Shown piece by piece: positions 6,913-14,143 of a stretch of 19,553 nt of DNA. Numbering within the stretch: the first letter of the stretch is position 1; the number at the start of each line of letters is the position of its first letter. Where the stretch lies: NCBI GenBank assembly GCA_041911695.1, contig JAYROM010000049.1, forward strand, positions 1-19,553, written 5' to 3'. The notes below the pieces were generated by a model. The model worked only from the letters and a program-made list of their open reading frames with translations. It did no database searches and was not told the origin of the DNA. The stretch comes from Pseudaeromonas sp041911695 (GTDB taxonomy: Bacteria; Pseudomonadota; Gammaproteobacteria; Enterobacterales; Aeromonadaceae). A program made the position numbers and the translations under genes.

Positions 6913-7482
6913 TTACTTTAACTGTTCAATCTCGACCGCCGCGCGGTCGATCGCCGCCGCAATACGTGCCAAGGTCTCCGCCTCCGGTTCGCCCTCCGCA
7001 AAACGCAACTGCAACGCCATTTTCAAGTTCTGCATCGCACGATGGACTTGGGGGTTATGACGGGCAGAGGCGATCCGCGCAGCGGCAGACAAACGGGTCA
7101 GAATACGTTGTAACGCCGCCTGCTCACCCACCAGCGCAGCTTGGCCAGCCTCGGTCAACTGGAACTGGCGACGCCCGCCGTCATCGGCTGACGCCTGCAG
7201 CAAGCCACTCTCTTCAAGCAGGGTCAAAGTCGGGTAGATCACGCCCGGGCTCGGGCTGTAATCACCACCAGCCAGGGTCTCGATCGCCTTGATCAGCTCG
7301 TAGCCGTGTTGGGGTCCTTGTTGCAGCAGATGCAGCAGGATCAGACGCATATCGCCATGGCCGAACAGCCGACCACGCCCCCCGCGTCCGCCGCCTGCCC
7401 CGCCATGCAGTGGCCAGTCATGCTCGCCCTTTGCCCGCTGCGGATGATGTCCCCGGTGCGGGGAATGATGATGTTTAAACAT
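6913..7482 (-). CDS. yqjI: PadR-family metal-responsive regulator, YqjI-like
   Basis: A 189-residue regulator. The core is a PadR winged helix (FGHGDMRLILLHLLQQGPQHG, then YELIKAIETLAGGDYSPSPG and VIYPTLTLLEESGLL, roughly residues 40-100) that closely follows E. coli YqjI, ending in the same IDRAAxxIxQL motif. YqjI represses yqjH and itself and responds to nickel/iron. As in YqjI the N-terminus is metal-ligand rich, but here it has eight His in the first 26 residues and no Cys, unlike the Cys/His-rich E. coli tail. A Gly/Arg linker follows. The ATG at 7482 has AAGGAAG upstream. Two near-identical palindromes overlap its promoter, pointing to autoregulation. No yqjH siderophore reductase gene is divergent from it here, so its other targets are unknown. 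Confidence 0.85.
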   Translation of the reverse strand: MFKHHHSPHRGHHPQRAKGEHDWPLHGGAGGGRGGRGRLFGHGDMRLILLHLLQQGPQHGYELIKAIETLAGGDYSPSPGVIYPTLTLLEESGLLQASADDGGRRQFQLTEAGQAALVGEQAALQRILTRLSAAARIASARHNPQVHRAMQNLKMALQLRFAEGEPEAETLARIAAAIDRAAVEIEQLK

Positions 7483-7549
7483 AAGGCACTTCCTTGGTTA
7501 TGCGTGATCGCCATGACCGCCGCGGCAGTCATGTTGGATACTTCACCAA

Positions 7550-7563
7550 TAAGATATATCTTA
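7550..7563. promoter_or_regulatory. Operator palindrome 1 for the YqjI-like repressor
   Basis: TAAGATATATCTTA is a perfect 14-base palindrome overlapping the predicted -10 of the PadR-type gene. The same 12-base core recurs at 7578-7589. Confidence 0.75.
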
Positions 7564-7579
7564 GAAAAATCCAGATCAA
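7551..7579 (-). promoter_or_regulatory. Predicted promoter of the YqjI-like gene
   Basis: On the minus strand TTGATC (complement of 7574-7579) and TATCTT (complement of 7551-7556) are separated by exactly 17 bases. The -35 touches one palindrome and the -10 lies inside the other, as expected for a repressed promoter. Confidence 0.65.
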
Positions 7580-7589
7580 GATATATCTT
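7578..7589. promoter_or_regulatory. Operator palindrome 2 for the YqjI-like repressor
   Basis: AAGATATATCTT, identical to the core of palindrome 1 and 27 bases from it, overlaps the predicted -35. A further half-site, TATCTT, lies at 7595-7600. Confidence 0.75.
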
Positions 7590-7627
7590 AATAGTATCTT
7601 GTTAGCTGAAATACGAACGCAACAGAC

Positions 7628-7650
7628 AAAAACGGCGCCCTAGGGCGCCG
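7628..7650 (-). terminator. Rho-independent terminator of the WrbA-like gene
   Basis: CGGCGCCCTAGGGCGCCG at 7633-7650 is a perfect 18-base palindrome. On the minus strand it is followed by TTTTT (7628-7632). It separates the WrbA-like gene from the PadR-type gene downstream. Confidence 0.85.
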
Positions 7651-7676
7651 ATTGGACAACAGGAAACGCGGGCGGG

Positions 7677-8228
7677 TTACTTCAACCGCAGCACCGTGGC
7701 CGCGATACGCTCACCGTATTTAACGGCGGTATCCAGATCGCCCGGCAATACCTCATCCGGACTGCAGTCAGACGGCGACTGCATGTAGGCGCCGATCGAG
7801 GTGCCCAGATAGTTGATGTCATTACGCTGCGCGGCCTTGGTATTGGAAGGCAGGATACCCAGCCCGACCCACAGGCCGCCATGCTGCATGGCCAGGGTAA
7901 ACAGGTAGTCCATGGTGGTCTGCTTGTCGCCGTTCATCGATGCCGAATTGGTGAAGCCGCCGAAGACCTTATCTTGCCACTTGCGGGTAAACCAGGCTTT
8001 GGACGAGGCATCGGCAAACTTCTTGAACTGCCAGCTAACCATGCCCATATAGGTCGGTGAACCGAAGACAATGGCATCTGCCGCATCCAGCAGCTCCCAT
8101 GCCTGTTCACTGAGTTCACCATTGGCATCAATCTCAACCAGTGAACCACCGGCGCCGCGCGCCACCGCTTCCGCCTGCTTGCGGGTATGACCATAACCAC
8201 TGAAATAGACCACTACGATACTCGACAT
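7677..8228 (-). CDS. Flavodoxin-fold NAD(P)H:quinone oxidoreductase-like protein (WrbA-like)
   Basis: A 183-residue cytoplasmic flavoprotein of the flavodoxin / NADPH-dependent FMN reductase group. The FMN phosphate loop is YFSGYGHTRKQAEAVA (residues 8-23). GSPTYMGMVSWQFKKFAD (about 56-73) and GGFTNSASMNGDKQTTM (about 90-106) match the isoalloxazine-binding loops of WrbA. WrbA reduces quinones by two electrons to limit oxidative stress; I infer a similar job, but a stand-alone flavodoxin-like role is possible. The start at 8228 has AGAGGAAT upstream. A TATGCT hexamer on the minus strand, about 70 bases upstream, could be the -10, with a weak -35. It is monocistronic, with its own strong terminator. 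Confidence 0.85.
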   Translation of the reverse strand: MSSIVVVYFSGYGHTRKQAEAVARGAGGSLVEIDANGELSEQAWELLDAADAIVFGSPTYMGMVSWQFKKFADASSKAWFTRKWQDKVFGGFTNSASMNGDKQTTMDYLFTLAMQHGGLWVGLGILPSNTKAAQRNDINYLGTSIGAYMQSPSDCSPDEVLPGDLDTAVKYGERIAATVLRLK

Positions 8229-8439
8229 AAGGCATTCCTCTTTCGGTTCGAAGTAAATGGCGCAACGCGCCTCTGTGTCACATCCCCCAAAGCATAGTCA
8301 CCCTCTGTAAAAAAAATAAGTACGCACGCCAAGGTAAGTATCTGGTGTCAATTGGGCCGACAGATAGCCAAGGTTTAGCTGCTGACCAGCATGATGGGAA
8401 AGGTGCGATCCGCGCCCCTTATTCCCTGGAGGTCTGCCT

Positions 8440-9762
8440 GTGCAGCGCAATCCTATCTGCTGGTTTGGCCCGCTGGCCGGTCTATGCTTGTTGCTCCTCA
8501 GCGTGCAGCCAGCCACTGCGGCCCCCTGCCAGGTCAGTTACCGCATCCAGAATGCTTGGGACAGTGGTTTCGTCATCCAGATTGCGGTGCAAAACAACAC
8601 GGATCGCCCGTTGGATGACTGGCATGTCAGCTGGCGGTTTCCGGATCGCGCCCAGGTCACCATCAGCAACAGCTGGAATGCGCACCTGGAGCCGGCAGGC
8701 AATCTGTTTACTGCCCAAGGGTTAAACTGGAATCAGACGCTGGCTCCCCATGGCCAAGTGAGCTTTGGCTTTCAGGCCGAACATGTGGGCGCTCCACCCG
8801 CCCTCCAGGCACTGCGGGTAACCGCCGCCGCTTGTCAGCCCCCGGCCCCCGTCTCACCGCATGAGTCCAGCGACGCCTCATCAACGGGCCCTGCCGACCT
8901 GCCGCTGCGCTTGTACCGTGACCCGGATGCCCAGGTCCACCACTGGTTGCACGAACATGGCGACGACCCTCGGGCCGACAGCATCCGTAATGCGTTGGCC
9001 AGCCAACCAGCCGGCAAATGGTTTGGCGATTGGAGCGGCGATATCCGCCCGGCCGTACAACACTATGTGGCCGGCGCGGTGCGCGACCAGTCATGGCCCA
9101 TTCTGGTGGCCTATAACATTCCGGCCCGCGATTGTGACGGTCTCAGTGCCGGCGGAGAGGACTCGGCCAACGATTATCTGGCCTGGATCCGGCAGTTTGC
9201 CACCGGCATTGGTCATGCTCCGGCCCTGGTGGTGCTAGAGCCGGATGCCCTGGCCAAGCTGGATTGTCTGTCACCGGCCGATCAGGAGCGCCGCTACGCC
9301 CTGTTACGTGACAGTTTGGCAATCCTGCATGAGCAGGCCCCCGCCGCCCATGTTTATCTGGATGCCGGGCATCCCGGTTGGCACAGTGTGGCGGAGATGA
9401 CCGAACGCCTGCTACAGGCCGGGATTGGTCAGGCCTGGGGCTTTGCTCTCAATGTCAGCCACTTCCAACGGACCGAGGATAATATCCACTATGGCCAGGC
9501 ATTGGTTGAACGTCTGTTGCCGGTATTGGGCCAGCGCAAGCCGTTTATCGTCGATACCAGCCGCAATGGCGCCGGCGCCCTGGATGGGCAATGGTGTGAT
9601 CCGTCCGGGGCACGGCTTGGCGAAATGAGTCAGGTGTTCCCGACCGGACACAGCCCAGAGATGCTGCTTTGGATCAAGCCACCCGGCGAGGCCGATGGGT
9701 GTGGCGGCCCGGTGGGACAATTTATCCCGGCGCTGGCCGCGCAGCTGATAGCGCATCACTGA
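8440..9762 (+). CDS. Secreted cellulase: CBM2 plus glycoside hydrolase family 6
   Basis: A 440-residue secreted enzyme that should cleave beta-1,4-glucan with inversion. In order: a signal peptide (1-27, PATA|AP); a CBM2-like cellulose-binding module (about 30-132) bounded by Cys30 and Cys132 with surface tryptophans including Trp60, Trp79 and Trp97; a Pro/Ser-rich linker (about 133-154); and a GH6 domain (about 155-440). GH6 hallmarks are RDC with Asp231, LEPDAL with the likely general acid Asp269, DAGHPGW (308-314), VDTSRNG (371-377) and WIKPPGEADG (411-420). The Cys pairs 232/276 and 386/421 fit the family disulfides. The start is GTG at 8440 with GGAGG at 8428-8432. Whether it acts as endoglucanase or cellobiohydrolase depends on loops I cannot judge. 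Its 3' end overlaps the convergent ygfX gene by 7 bases. Confidence 0.93.
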   Translation: MQRNPICWFGPLAGLCLLLLSVQPATAAPCQVSYRIQNAWDSGFVIQIAVQNNTDRPLDDWHVSWRFPDRAQVTISNSWNAHLEPAGNLFTAQGLNWNQTLAPHGQVSFGFQAEHVGAPPALQALRVTAAACQPPAPVSPHESSDASSTGPADLPLRLYRDPDAQVHHWLHEHGDDPRADSIRNALASQPAGKWFGDWSGDIRPAVQHYVAGAVRDQSWPILVAYNIPARDCDGLSAGGEDSANDYLAWIRQFATGIGHAPALVVLEPDALAKLDCLSPADQERRYALLRDSLAILHEQAPAAHVYLDAGHPGWHSVAEMTERLLQAGIGQAWGFALNVSHFQRTEDNIHYGQALVERLLPVLGQRKPFIVDTSRNGAGALDGQWCDPSGARLGEMSQVFPTGHSPEMLLWIKPPGEADGCGGPVGQFIPALAAQLIAHH

Positions 9763-10187
9763 TCCGGACGCGACAGGGTGATCTCGCGCGCCAAGCGTCG
9801 ATAATCGCCGGGAGGCAGGCTGTCAGCAAACAGCCAGAGCTTGCATGAAGGGCCTGGCTGTTGTGGGCGCAGTTGCAGGTGCAAGCAGCCAGGTAAAATC
9901 CGCGACCCGCCCCCCAAACGATACGCGCCCCCTGCAAAATGCAGGTCGCCGCTCGGCGCCAACACTATTTCGGATATGGGCCGACCAGCACGCCACAGCG
10001 CATAACCGACACTGAGTGTGCAGGCCACCAGCCACCCCGCCCCGATCACGCCATCAAGCGCACTGGCGCCCCAGCTGGCGATCAACGCATGCACCAACAG
10101 CAGCCAGCCTCGGCTGTACCAGGACGCGCGAGGGGTGAGTCGGTACGCGCAACGCCCGTTATCCGGGTTGTCGGGCCTGGTGTTCAT
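9756..10187 (-). CDS. ygfX: YgfX-family inner-membrane protein
   Basis: A 143-residue small membrane protein. Identity rests mainly on position, directly after sdhE and divergent from ygfZ, as in E. coli. The YgfX-like layout agrees: a basic N-terminal segment, two membrane helices (about 28-45 and 48-66) and a soluble C-terminal half containing WLFADSLPPGDYRRL, a recognisable YgfX-like ending. In E. coli YgfX (CptA) has been described as a toxin affecting MreB/FtsZ with YgfY as partner, although YgfY was later shown to be the flavinylation factor SdhE, so the toxin role is disputed. The start is ATG 10187 (or the preceding GTG at 10190), inside sdhE, a 29-base overlap that implies translational coupling. 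The stop overlaps the end of the cellulase gene. Confidence 0.8.
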   Translation of the reverse strand: MNTRPDNPDNGRCAYRLTPRASWYSRGWLLLVHALIASWGASALDGVIGAGWLVACTLSVGYALWRAGRPISEIVLAPSGDLHFAGGAYRLGGGSRILPGCLHLQLRPQQPGPSCKLWLFADSLPPGDYRRLAREITLSRPDQ

Positions 10188-10419
10188 CACGGATCAGGGT
10201 AATCAGCGCCGCCAACGCCGGCTCGACCGGAGATTCACCGCGCATCAGCCAACGGAATAATTGCAAATCGCTATGTTCCAGCAGATGGACAAAATCGGCC
10301 TGCACTGCATCCGATTGCGCCGGCAAACTCTGCTCCATAAACGGCAGCAGGATCACATCCAGCTCCAGCATGCCTCGACGGCACTGCCAACGCAGACGAT
10401 CCCATTCCTGAGGTGTCAT
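10159..10419 (-). CDS. sdhE: FAD assembly factor SdhE
   Basis: An 86-residue cytoplasmic protein that promotes covalent attachment of FAD to SdhA of succinate dehydrogenase (and FrdA). The essential RGMxE motif is present as RRGMLELD, with Gly16 matching the key glycine of the E. coli protein. HSDLQLFRWLM is the usual C-terminal feature. The ATG at 10419 is chosen over two upstream GTGs (10425, 10422) because AAGGAGAG is then correctly spaced. It is the first gene of an sdhE-ygfX operon, divergent from ygfZ. Confidence 0.93.
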   Translation of the reverse strand: MTPQEWDRLRWQCRRGMLELDVILLPFMEQSLPAQSDAVQADFVHLLEHSDLQLFRWLMRGESPVEPALAALITLIRDEHQARQPG

Positions 10420-10446
10420 CACCACTCTCCTTCAATCAGGCGCTCC

Positions 10447-10476
10447 AGCGTAACAAGATGCGTGGCGTGCTGACAA
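10447..10476 (-). promoter_or_regulatory. Predicted promoter of sdhE-ygfX
   Basis: On the minus strand TTGTCA (complement of 10471-10476) and TACGCT (complement of 10447-10452) are 18 bases apart, with a TG one base upstream of the -10 hexamer (extended -10). Confidence 0.5.
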
Positions 10477-10542
10477 ACACCAAGCAGCTGATTACCATGA
10501 GCGACACCACATTCTGTCTTATTGAACAGAGAGAACCGCGCC

Positions 10543-11460
10543 ATGTCCTATCCGCTTCCGCAACTGCCAGCCCAGCCCAGCCGTTTCCTGCTGCAGCAAG
10601 CTGGCCTGATCCGCCTGACCGGTGCCGATCGCACCACCTTCCTGCAAGGACAGCTCACCTGTGACCTGCGTCCGCTGCAACCGGGAGACCAGACGCTGGG
10701 GGCCCATTGCGATGCCAAAGGCAAGGTGTGGAACGCCTTTCGTCTGTTGGTACAGCCGGAACAGATCCTGCTGTTAAGTCGCAGCAGTGCATTGCCCGTC
10801 GCCTTGGCGACCCTGAAAAAATATGCGGTGTTCTCCAAGGTCGAGCTCAGCGACATCACGGCCGAGCTACCGGTGCAGGCGCTGGCCGGTGCCGGCACTG
10901 ACCAGTGGCTGGCCGCACAGGGCATCACGGCGGCCACCCTGCTCGGTGAGGCTCAACTGTTACCGGTCGCCACAGATCGCTGGCTGTTAATCGGCGATTG
11001 GGCCGCCGTCGACACGCTGCCGATGGCCGACGAGGCCACTTGGTGGGGGCTGGAGATCCTGGCTGGCCACCCCGTGCTCGATGCCAGCGCCCAAGGCGAA
11101 TACATCCCGCAGATGCTCAACCTGCAAGCGCTGGGCGGTATCAGCTTTAACAAAGGGTGCTATATCGGTCAGGAGACCGTCGCCCGCGCCCGCTATCGGG
11201 GCGCCAACCACCATGCACTGTTTGTGCTGCATGGCGGACTGACCGAGCCACTGCCAGCGGATCTGACGCTGGAGTGGCAATTAGAAAACGGCAACTGGAA
11301 GCGCGTCGGCCACGCCCTGGCCTGCTGGCAACAGGATGGTGGTCTGCTATTAAATGCCGTGCTGCCGGATGACCTGCCCGCAACGGCAGCCCTGCGCCTC
11401 AAGGCAGCGCCACAGGTCACCCTCCAGCTCCACCCGTTGCCCTACGCGCTGGATGTCTGA
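10543..11460 (+). CDS. ygfZ: Folate-binding tRNA-modifying protein YgfZ
   Basis: A 305-residue cytoplasmic protein of the GcvT-like YgfZ/IBA57 family, which uses tetrahydrofolate and supports assembly or repair of certain Fe-S enzymes such as the tRNA methylthiotransferase MiaB. Visible signatures are AHCDAKGK near residue 60, LKKYAVFSKV (about 91-100), and the catalytic-type motif NKGCYIGQE with Cys206, matching K-G-C-Y-x-G-Q-E of E. coli YgfZ. The ATG at 10543 gives the right N-terminus; an in-frame TTG at 10522 would only add a few residues. It is divergent from sdhE-ygfX and converges on the stress-protein gene at 11498. Confidence 0.95.
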   Translation: MSYPLPQLPAQPSRFLLQQAGLIRLTGADRTTFLQGQLTCDLRPLQPGDQTLGAHCDAKGKVWNAFRLLVQPEQILLLSRSSALPVALATLKKYAVFSKVELSDITAELPVQALAGAGTDQWLAAQGITAATLLGEAQLLPVATDRWLLIGDWAAVDTLPMADEATWWGLEILAGHPVLDASAQGEYIPQMLNLQALGGISFNKGCYIGQETVARARYRGANHHALFVLHGGLTEPLPADLTLEWQLENGNWKRVGHALACWQQDGGLLLNAVLPDDLPATAALRLKAAPQVTLQLHPLPYALDV

Positions 11461-11497
11461 GAGCAACGTGGCCACATCTCCCCTGCGGCGATGCGAC

Positions 11498-12349
11498 TCA
11501 AGCGCCGCTCGCCGTAGAGGGGGTTGGCGGCCCGGCATGCAATATCAATAGATCAGCGCAGCCCTGCTGTAATACTGGCAATGCATGTTGCTGCAACAGG
11601 TGGGCATGCAGGCTGTGATCCCCGAGCAGCAGCAGGTCACTGCCGACATGCTGCTGAGCCCGCAACAATTGCACGCCCGGCTCGCCGACCAGCACCTGCC
11701 AGCGTGGCACCGGCGCAGGCAGACGGGCCATCCAATCTGCCAATTGATGCTCGGCGCGGGCCACCGCCTCGCTCAGCCAGGGATCGGCCGCCCCCTCCAG
11801 CTCTATCGCCAACCGGGCCTGCGCCAGGGGCGACACGCAATGCAATACCTCAGGCACCGCATGCCACTGGTGAGCCACCTGCAGGGCGCGTTGCAGTAGG
11901 GCAAACCCCGCAACATCCAGGCTCACCGCCACCTGCATCCGAGGTGGCTGGCGCCAGGGATCATGTTGCGGATCGAGCACCAACACATCACACCCCGTCA
12001 ACGGGAGTAACCGTCCCAACAAGGGCGGCAATCCCCCCATGCGGGGATGATGCCCCAACACCAGCACGTCGGCCTGCAACTCCTCCACAGCCAGACGCAA
12101 CTGTTCCGCCACCTCACCGCTTTCCACACGCACTTCATGGACCGCGACCTGCACGGCACTGCATATCCCCTCAATCTGATCCAGCCAGTCGCGCTTGGCC
12201 GCCCACTCTGCCGCAGGCGTGAGCGGAGGCAGCACCGAGATCAGGGTTAGCGTGTGGGCGGAGGTATGCAATAACTGCTGCACCCTGGGTAACAGCAGGC
12301 CGGGATCATGTTGCGGATCCAGAGCGAGCAAGACATGACGGTAGGACAT
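11498..12349 (-). CDS. Tandem universal stress protein (two UspA domains)
   Basis: A 283-residue protein with two Usp folds, residues 3-126 and 137-271, arranged like UspE. The first domain ends LVLGHHPRMGG...LLPLTGCDVLVL, a degenerate form of the ATP-binding G-2X-G-9X-G(S/T) motif. The second ends LLLGDHSLHAHLL...CADLLIL, also degenerate. Neither looks like a canonical ATP-binding Usp, so a non-nucleotide-binding UspE-like role is my inference. The ATG at 12349 follows AGAGGTG. DPQHDP occurs twice (residues 11-16 and 126-131), encoded by an 18-base identical stretch at non-equivalent domain positions. The cellular target is unknown. Confidence 0.85.
   Translation of the reverse strand: MSYRHVLLALDPQHDPGLLLPRVQQLLHTSAHTLTLISVLPPLTPAAEWAAKRDWLDQIEGICSAVQVAVHEVRVESGEVAEQLRLAVEELQADVLVLGHHPRMGGLPPLLGRLLPLTGCDVLVLDPQHDPWRQPPRMQVAVSLDVAGFALLQRALQVAHQWHAVPEVLHCVSPLAQARLAIELEGAADPWLSEAVARAEHQLADWMARLPAPVPRWQVLVGEPGVQLLRAQQHVGSDLLLLGDHSLHAHLLQQHALPVLQQGCADLLILHAGPPTPSTASGA
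11957..11974. repeat. 18-bp direct repeat inside the Usp gene, copy A
   Basis: GGGATCATGTTGCGGATC is identical to 12302-12319, exactly 345 bases (115 codons, in frame) apart. Both encode DPQHDP. Confidence 0.9.
12302..12319. repeat. 18-bp direct repeat inside the Usp gene, copy B
   Basis: Identical to 11957-11974; this copy encodes residues 11-16 near the protein N-terminus. Confidence 0.9.
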
Positions 12350-12463
12350 GGTTCACCTCTGCTTGCGCGGGGCGGTTGGAGAGGGCCGGTCGCCCGGCAG
12401 TCCGATCCGCGCACCGGTTTCACTGAGTAAAGTGTGTACGCAATTTAGCTTGCAGACCAGTCA

Positions 12464-14134
12464 ATGTTGTCCATGCTTAATAAAACAAAAGGACCCGATT
12501 GGATGCCTCTTTTTTTCCTTCTTGTTATCACAGGGCTATTACTGGGCCTGGGGTGGAGTATGCCAACCCGGGCGGAACCACTGGTTGTCCAGTTGAAATG
12601 GCGGCACCAGTTCCAGTTCGCCGGCTACTACATGGCACAAGCCAAAGGCTACTATCGCGCCGCCGGGCTTGAGGTCGTGTTACGCGCCAACGGCGAAGGG
12701 GGGGTGATGCGCTCACCCGGCGATGACGTTGTCGCCGGGCGGGCCGCGTTCGGGGTGACCAATGCTGGTCTCATCAAACGCTTTGCCAACAATCAACCCG
12801 TGATCGCGCTGGCGGCAATTTTACAACATTCGGCCGTGTGCTGGCTGACGCTGGACCGCCCGGATATTCGCAGTTTCGGTGATCTGGCGGGTAAACGGCT
12901 GCGGCTGTTGGGCCCTGGGTCGGAAGAGAGTCTCTCTTTACTGGCCCCCTTTGATGGTGAGCATATCCCTCGCTCACGACTGACCCTGATCCCCGCTGAC
13001 ATGGGCATCCAGGATCTGATCGATGGCAAGGTGGATGCCATTGATGCCTACACCACCAACGAACCATTCCTGTTGGCGCAGCGCGGCATTCCCTATCAGC
13101 TGTTCATGCCACGCAGTTACGGCATTGATTTTTATGGCGATGTCCTGTTTACCTCGCGCGAGATGGTCGACAACCATCCCGAACAGGTCCAGGCGTTTCT
13201 GCAAGCCAGCCTGCGCGGCTGGCGCTACGCGCTCGATCATGTGGATGAAACCATTGCCGTGATCCAGCAGCACTACCGTCCGGACCTGAGTCGCGAACAT
13301 CTGCGCTTTGAAGCCGATACGATGCGCGACTTGATGCAGCCCGATCTGATCGCCATCGGCCATATGAACCCTGCGCGCTGGTACCGGATTACTGAACTGT
13401 TAATGGGTGAACAGGCCGCCAGCCAGCTGGATCTGGAGGGTTTTCTGTACCGCGACCAGACCGCCAACCGGCGGATCCACCACTTCGTGCAATATCTGGT
13501 ATTCAGCTTGCTGCTTTGTGGCGGACTGGCGCTGCTTTCGCTCTGGTATTTCCGGCTCAACCGTCGGCTGGCCGTCGAGGTAGATGCCCGCCGCCAGGCT
13601 GAATCTCGGCTGCGCGCCCTAAGTGAAACCGATGCCCTGACCGGGCTCTATAATCGCCGCTTCCTGTTCCAGCAACTGTTGTCCGTCTGGCCGGACGGCG
13701 GGGCTCCGCCACCAGCCCTGACTGCACTGATGCTGGATATCGACCACTTCAAACGGATCAACGACACCTATGGTCACCCGAATGGCGATATCGTCTTGCA
13801 GTGCCTGGCCGAGCGGCTGCGCACCGGACTACGCCCCGATGACACCCTGGCCCGCGTGGGCGGTGAGGAGTTTGTGCTATTGCTGCCGGGCTGTGACCTC
13901 GCCACCGCATACCGCCGCGCCGAGCAGTTGCGCCAGCGAATTGCCGGCCAGCCGTTCACCATGCCCGGCCATCGTCCGCTACGCCTGACTGTCAGTATCG
14001 GCGTCGCCGCCGCAGGCCCCGCCACCGCCGGTGCCGGCCGGCTGCTCGACGAGGCGGACCAGGCGCTCTATCAGGCCAAGACGCTGGGGCGAAATCGCGT
14101 CGAGTGTTATGGTAGCCAGCCTCACCCCGTATAG
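12464..14134 (+). CDS. Diguanylate cyclase with periplasmic NMT1/THI5-like sensor domain
   Basis: A 556-residue membrane protein. A signal peptide or anchor (to about Ala37) leads to a substrate-binding-protein domain of the NMT1/THI5 type (about 40-265), recognisable by VVQLKWRHQFQFAGYYMAQ at its start and DLAGKRL further on. One transmembrane helix follows (about 341-363), then a GGDEF domain. The active site is GGEEF (466-470), and RPDD (457-460) sits five residues ahead of it, the product-inhibition I-site, so an active feedback-inhibited c-di-GMP synthase is expected. NMT1 domains bind pyrimidine-like and related small molecules in ABC import; here the domain is probably a ligand sensor. 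The start is uncertain: ATG 12464 lacks a Shine-Dalgarno but keeps the basic n-region, while ATG 12503 has AAAAGGA upstream. The next gene starts 9 bases after the stop. Confidence 0.9.
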   Translation: MLSMLNKTKGPDWMPLFFLLVITGLLLGLGWSMPTRAEPLVVQLKWRHQFQFAGYYMAQAKGYYRAAGLEVVLRANGEGGVMRSPGDDVVAGRAAFGVTNAGLIKRFANNQPVIALAAILQHSAVCWLTLDRPDIRSFGDLAGKRLRLLGPGSEESLSLLAPFDGEHIPRSRLTLIPADMGIQDLIDGKVDAIDAYTTNEPFLLAQRGIPYQLFMPRSYGIDFYGDVLFTSREMVDNHPEQVQAFLQASLRGWRYALDHVDETIAVIQQHYRPDLSREHLRFEADTMRDLMQPDLIAIGHMNPARWYRITELLMGEQAASQLDLEGFLYRDQTANRRIHHFVQYLVFSLLLCGGLALLSLWYFRLNRRLAVEVDARRQAESRLRALSETDALTGLYNRRFLFQQLLSVWPDGGAPPPALTALMLDIDHFKRINDTYGHPNGDIVLQCLAERLRTGLRPDDTLARVGGEEFVLLLPGCDLATAYRRAEQLRQRIAGQPFTMPGHRPLRLTVSIGVAAAGPATAGAGRLLDEADQALYQAKTLGRNRVECYGSQPHPV

Positions 14135-14143
14135 GAATGGCAC

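Noticed and set aside
9756..10419. sdhE-ygfX as a toxin-antitoxin system
   Set aside because: YgfX/YgfY were once described as CptA/CptB toxin-antitoxin, but the small protein has the RGMxE motif of the flavinylation factor SdhE; I kept the housekeeping reading.
11524..12222. 232-codon plus-strand frame, Pro/Ala/Arg-rich
   Set aside because: Antisense to the tandem Usp gene; composition is typical of a shadow frame in GC-rich DNA.
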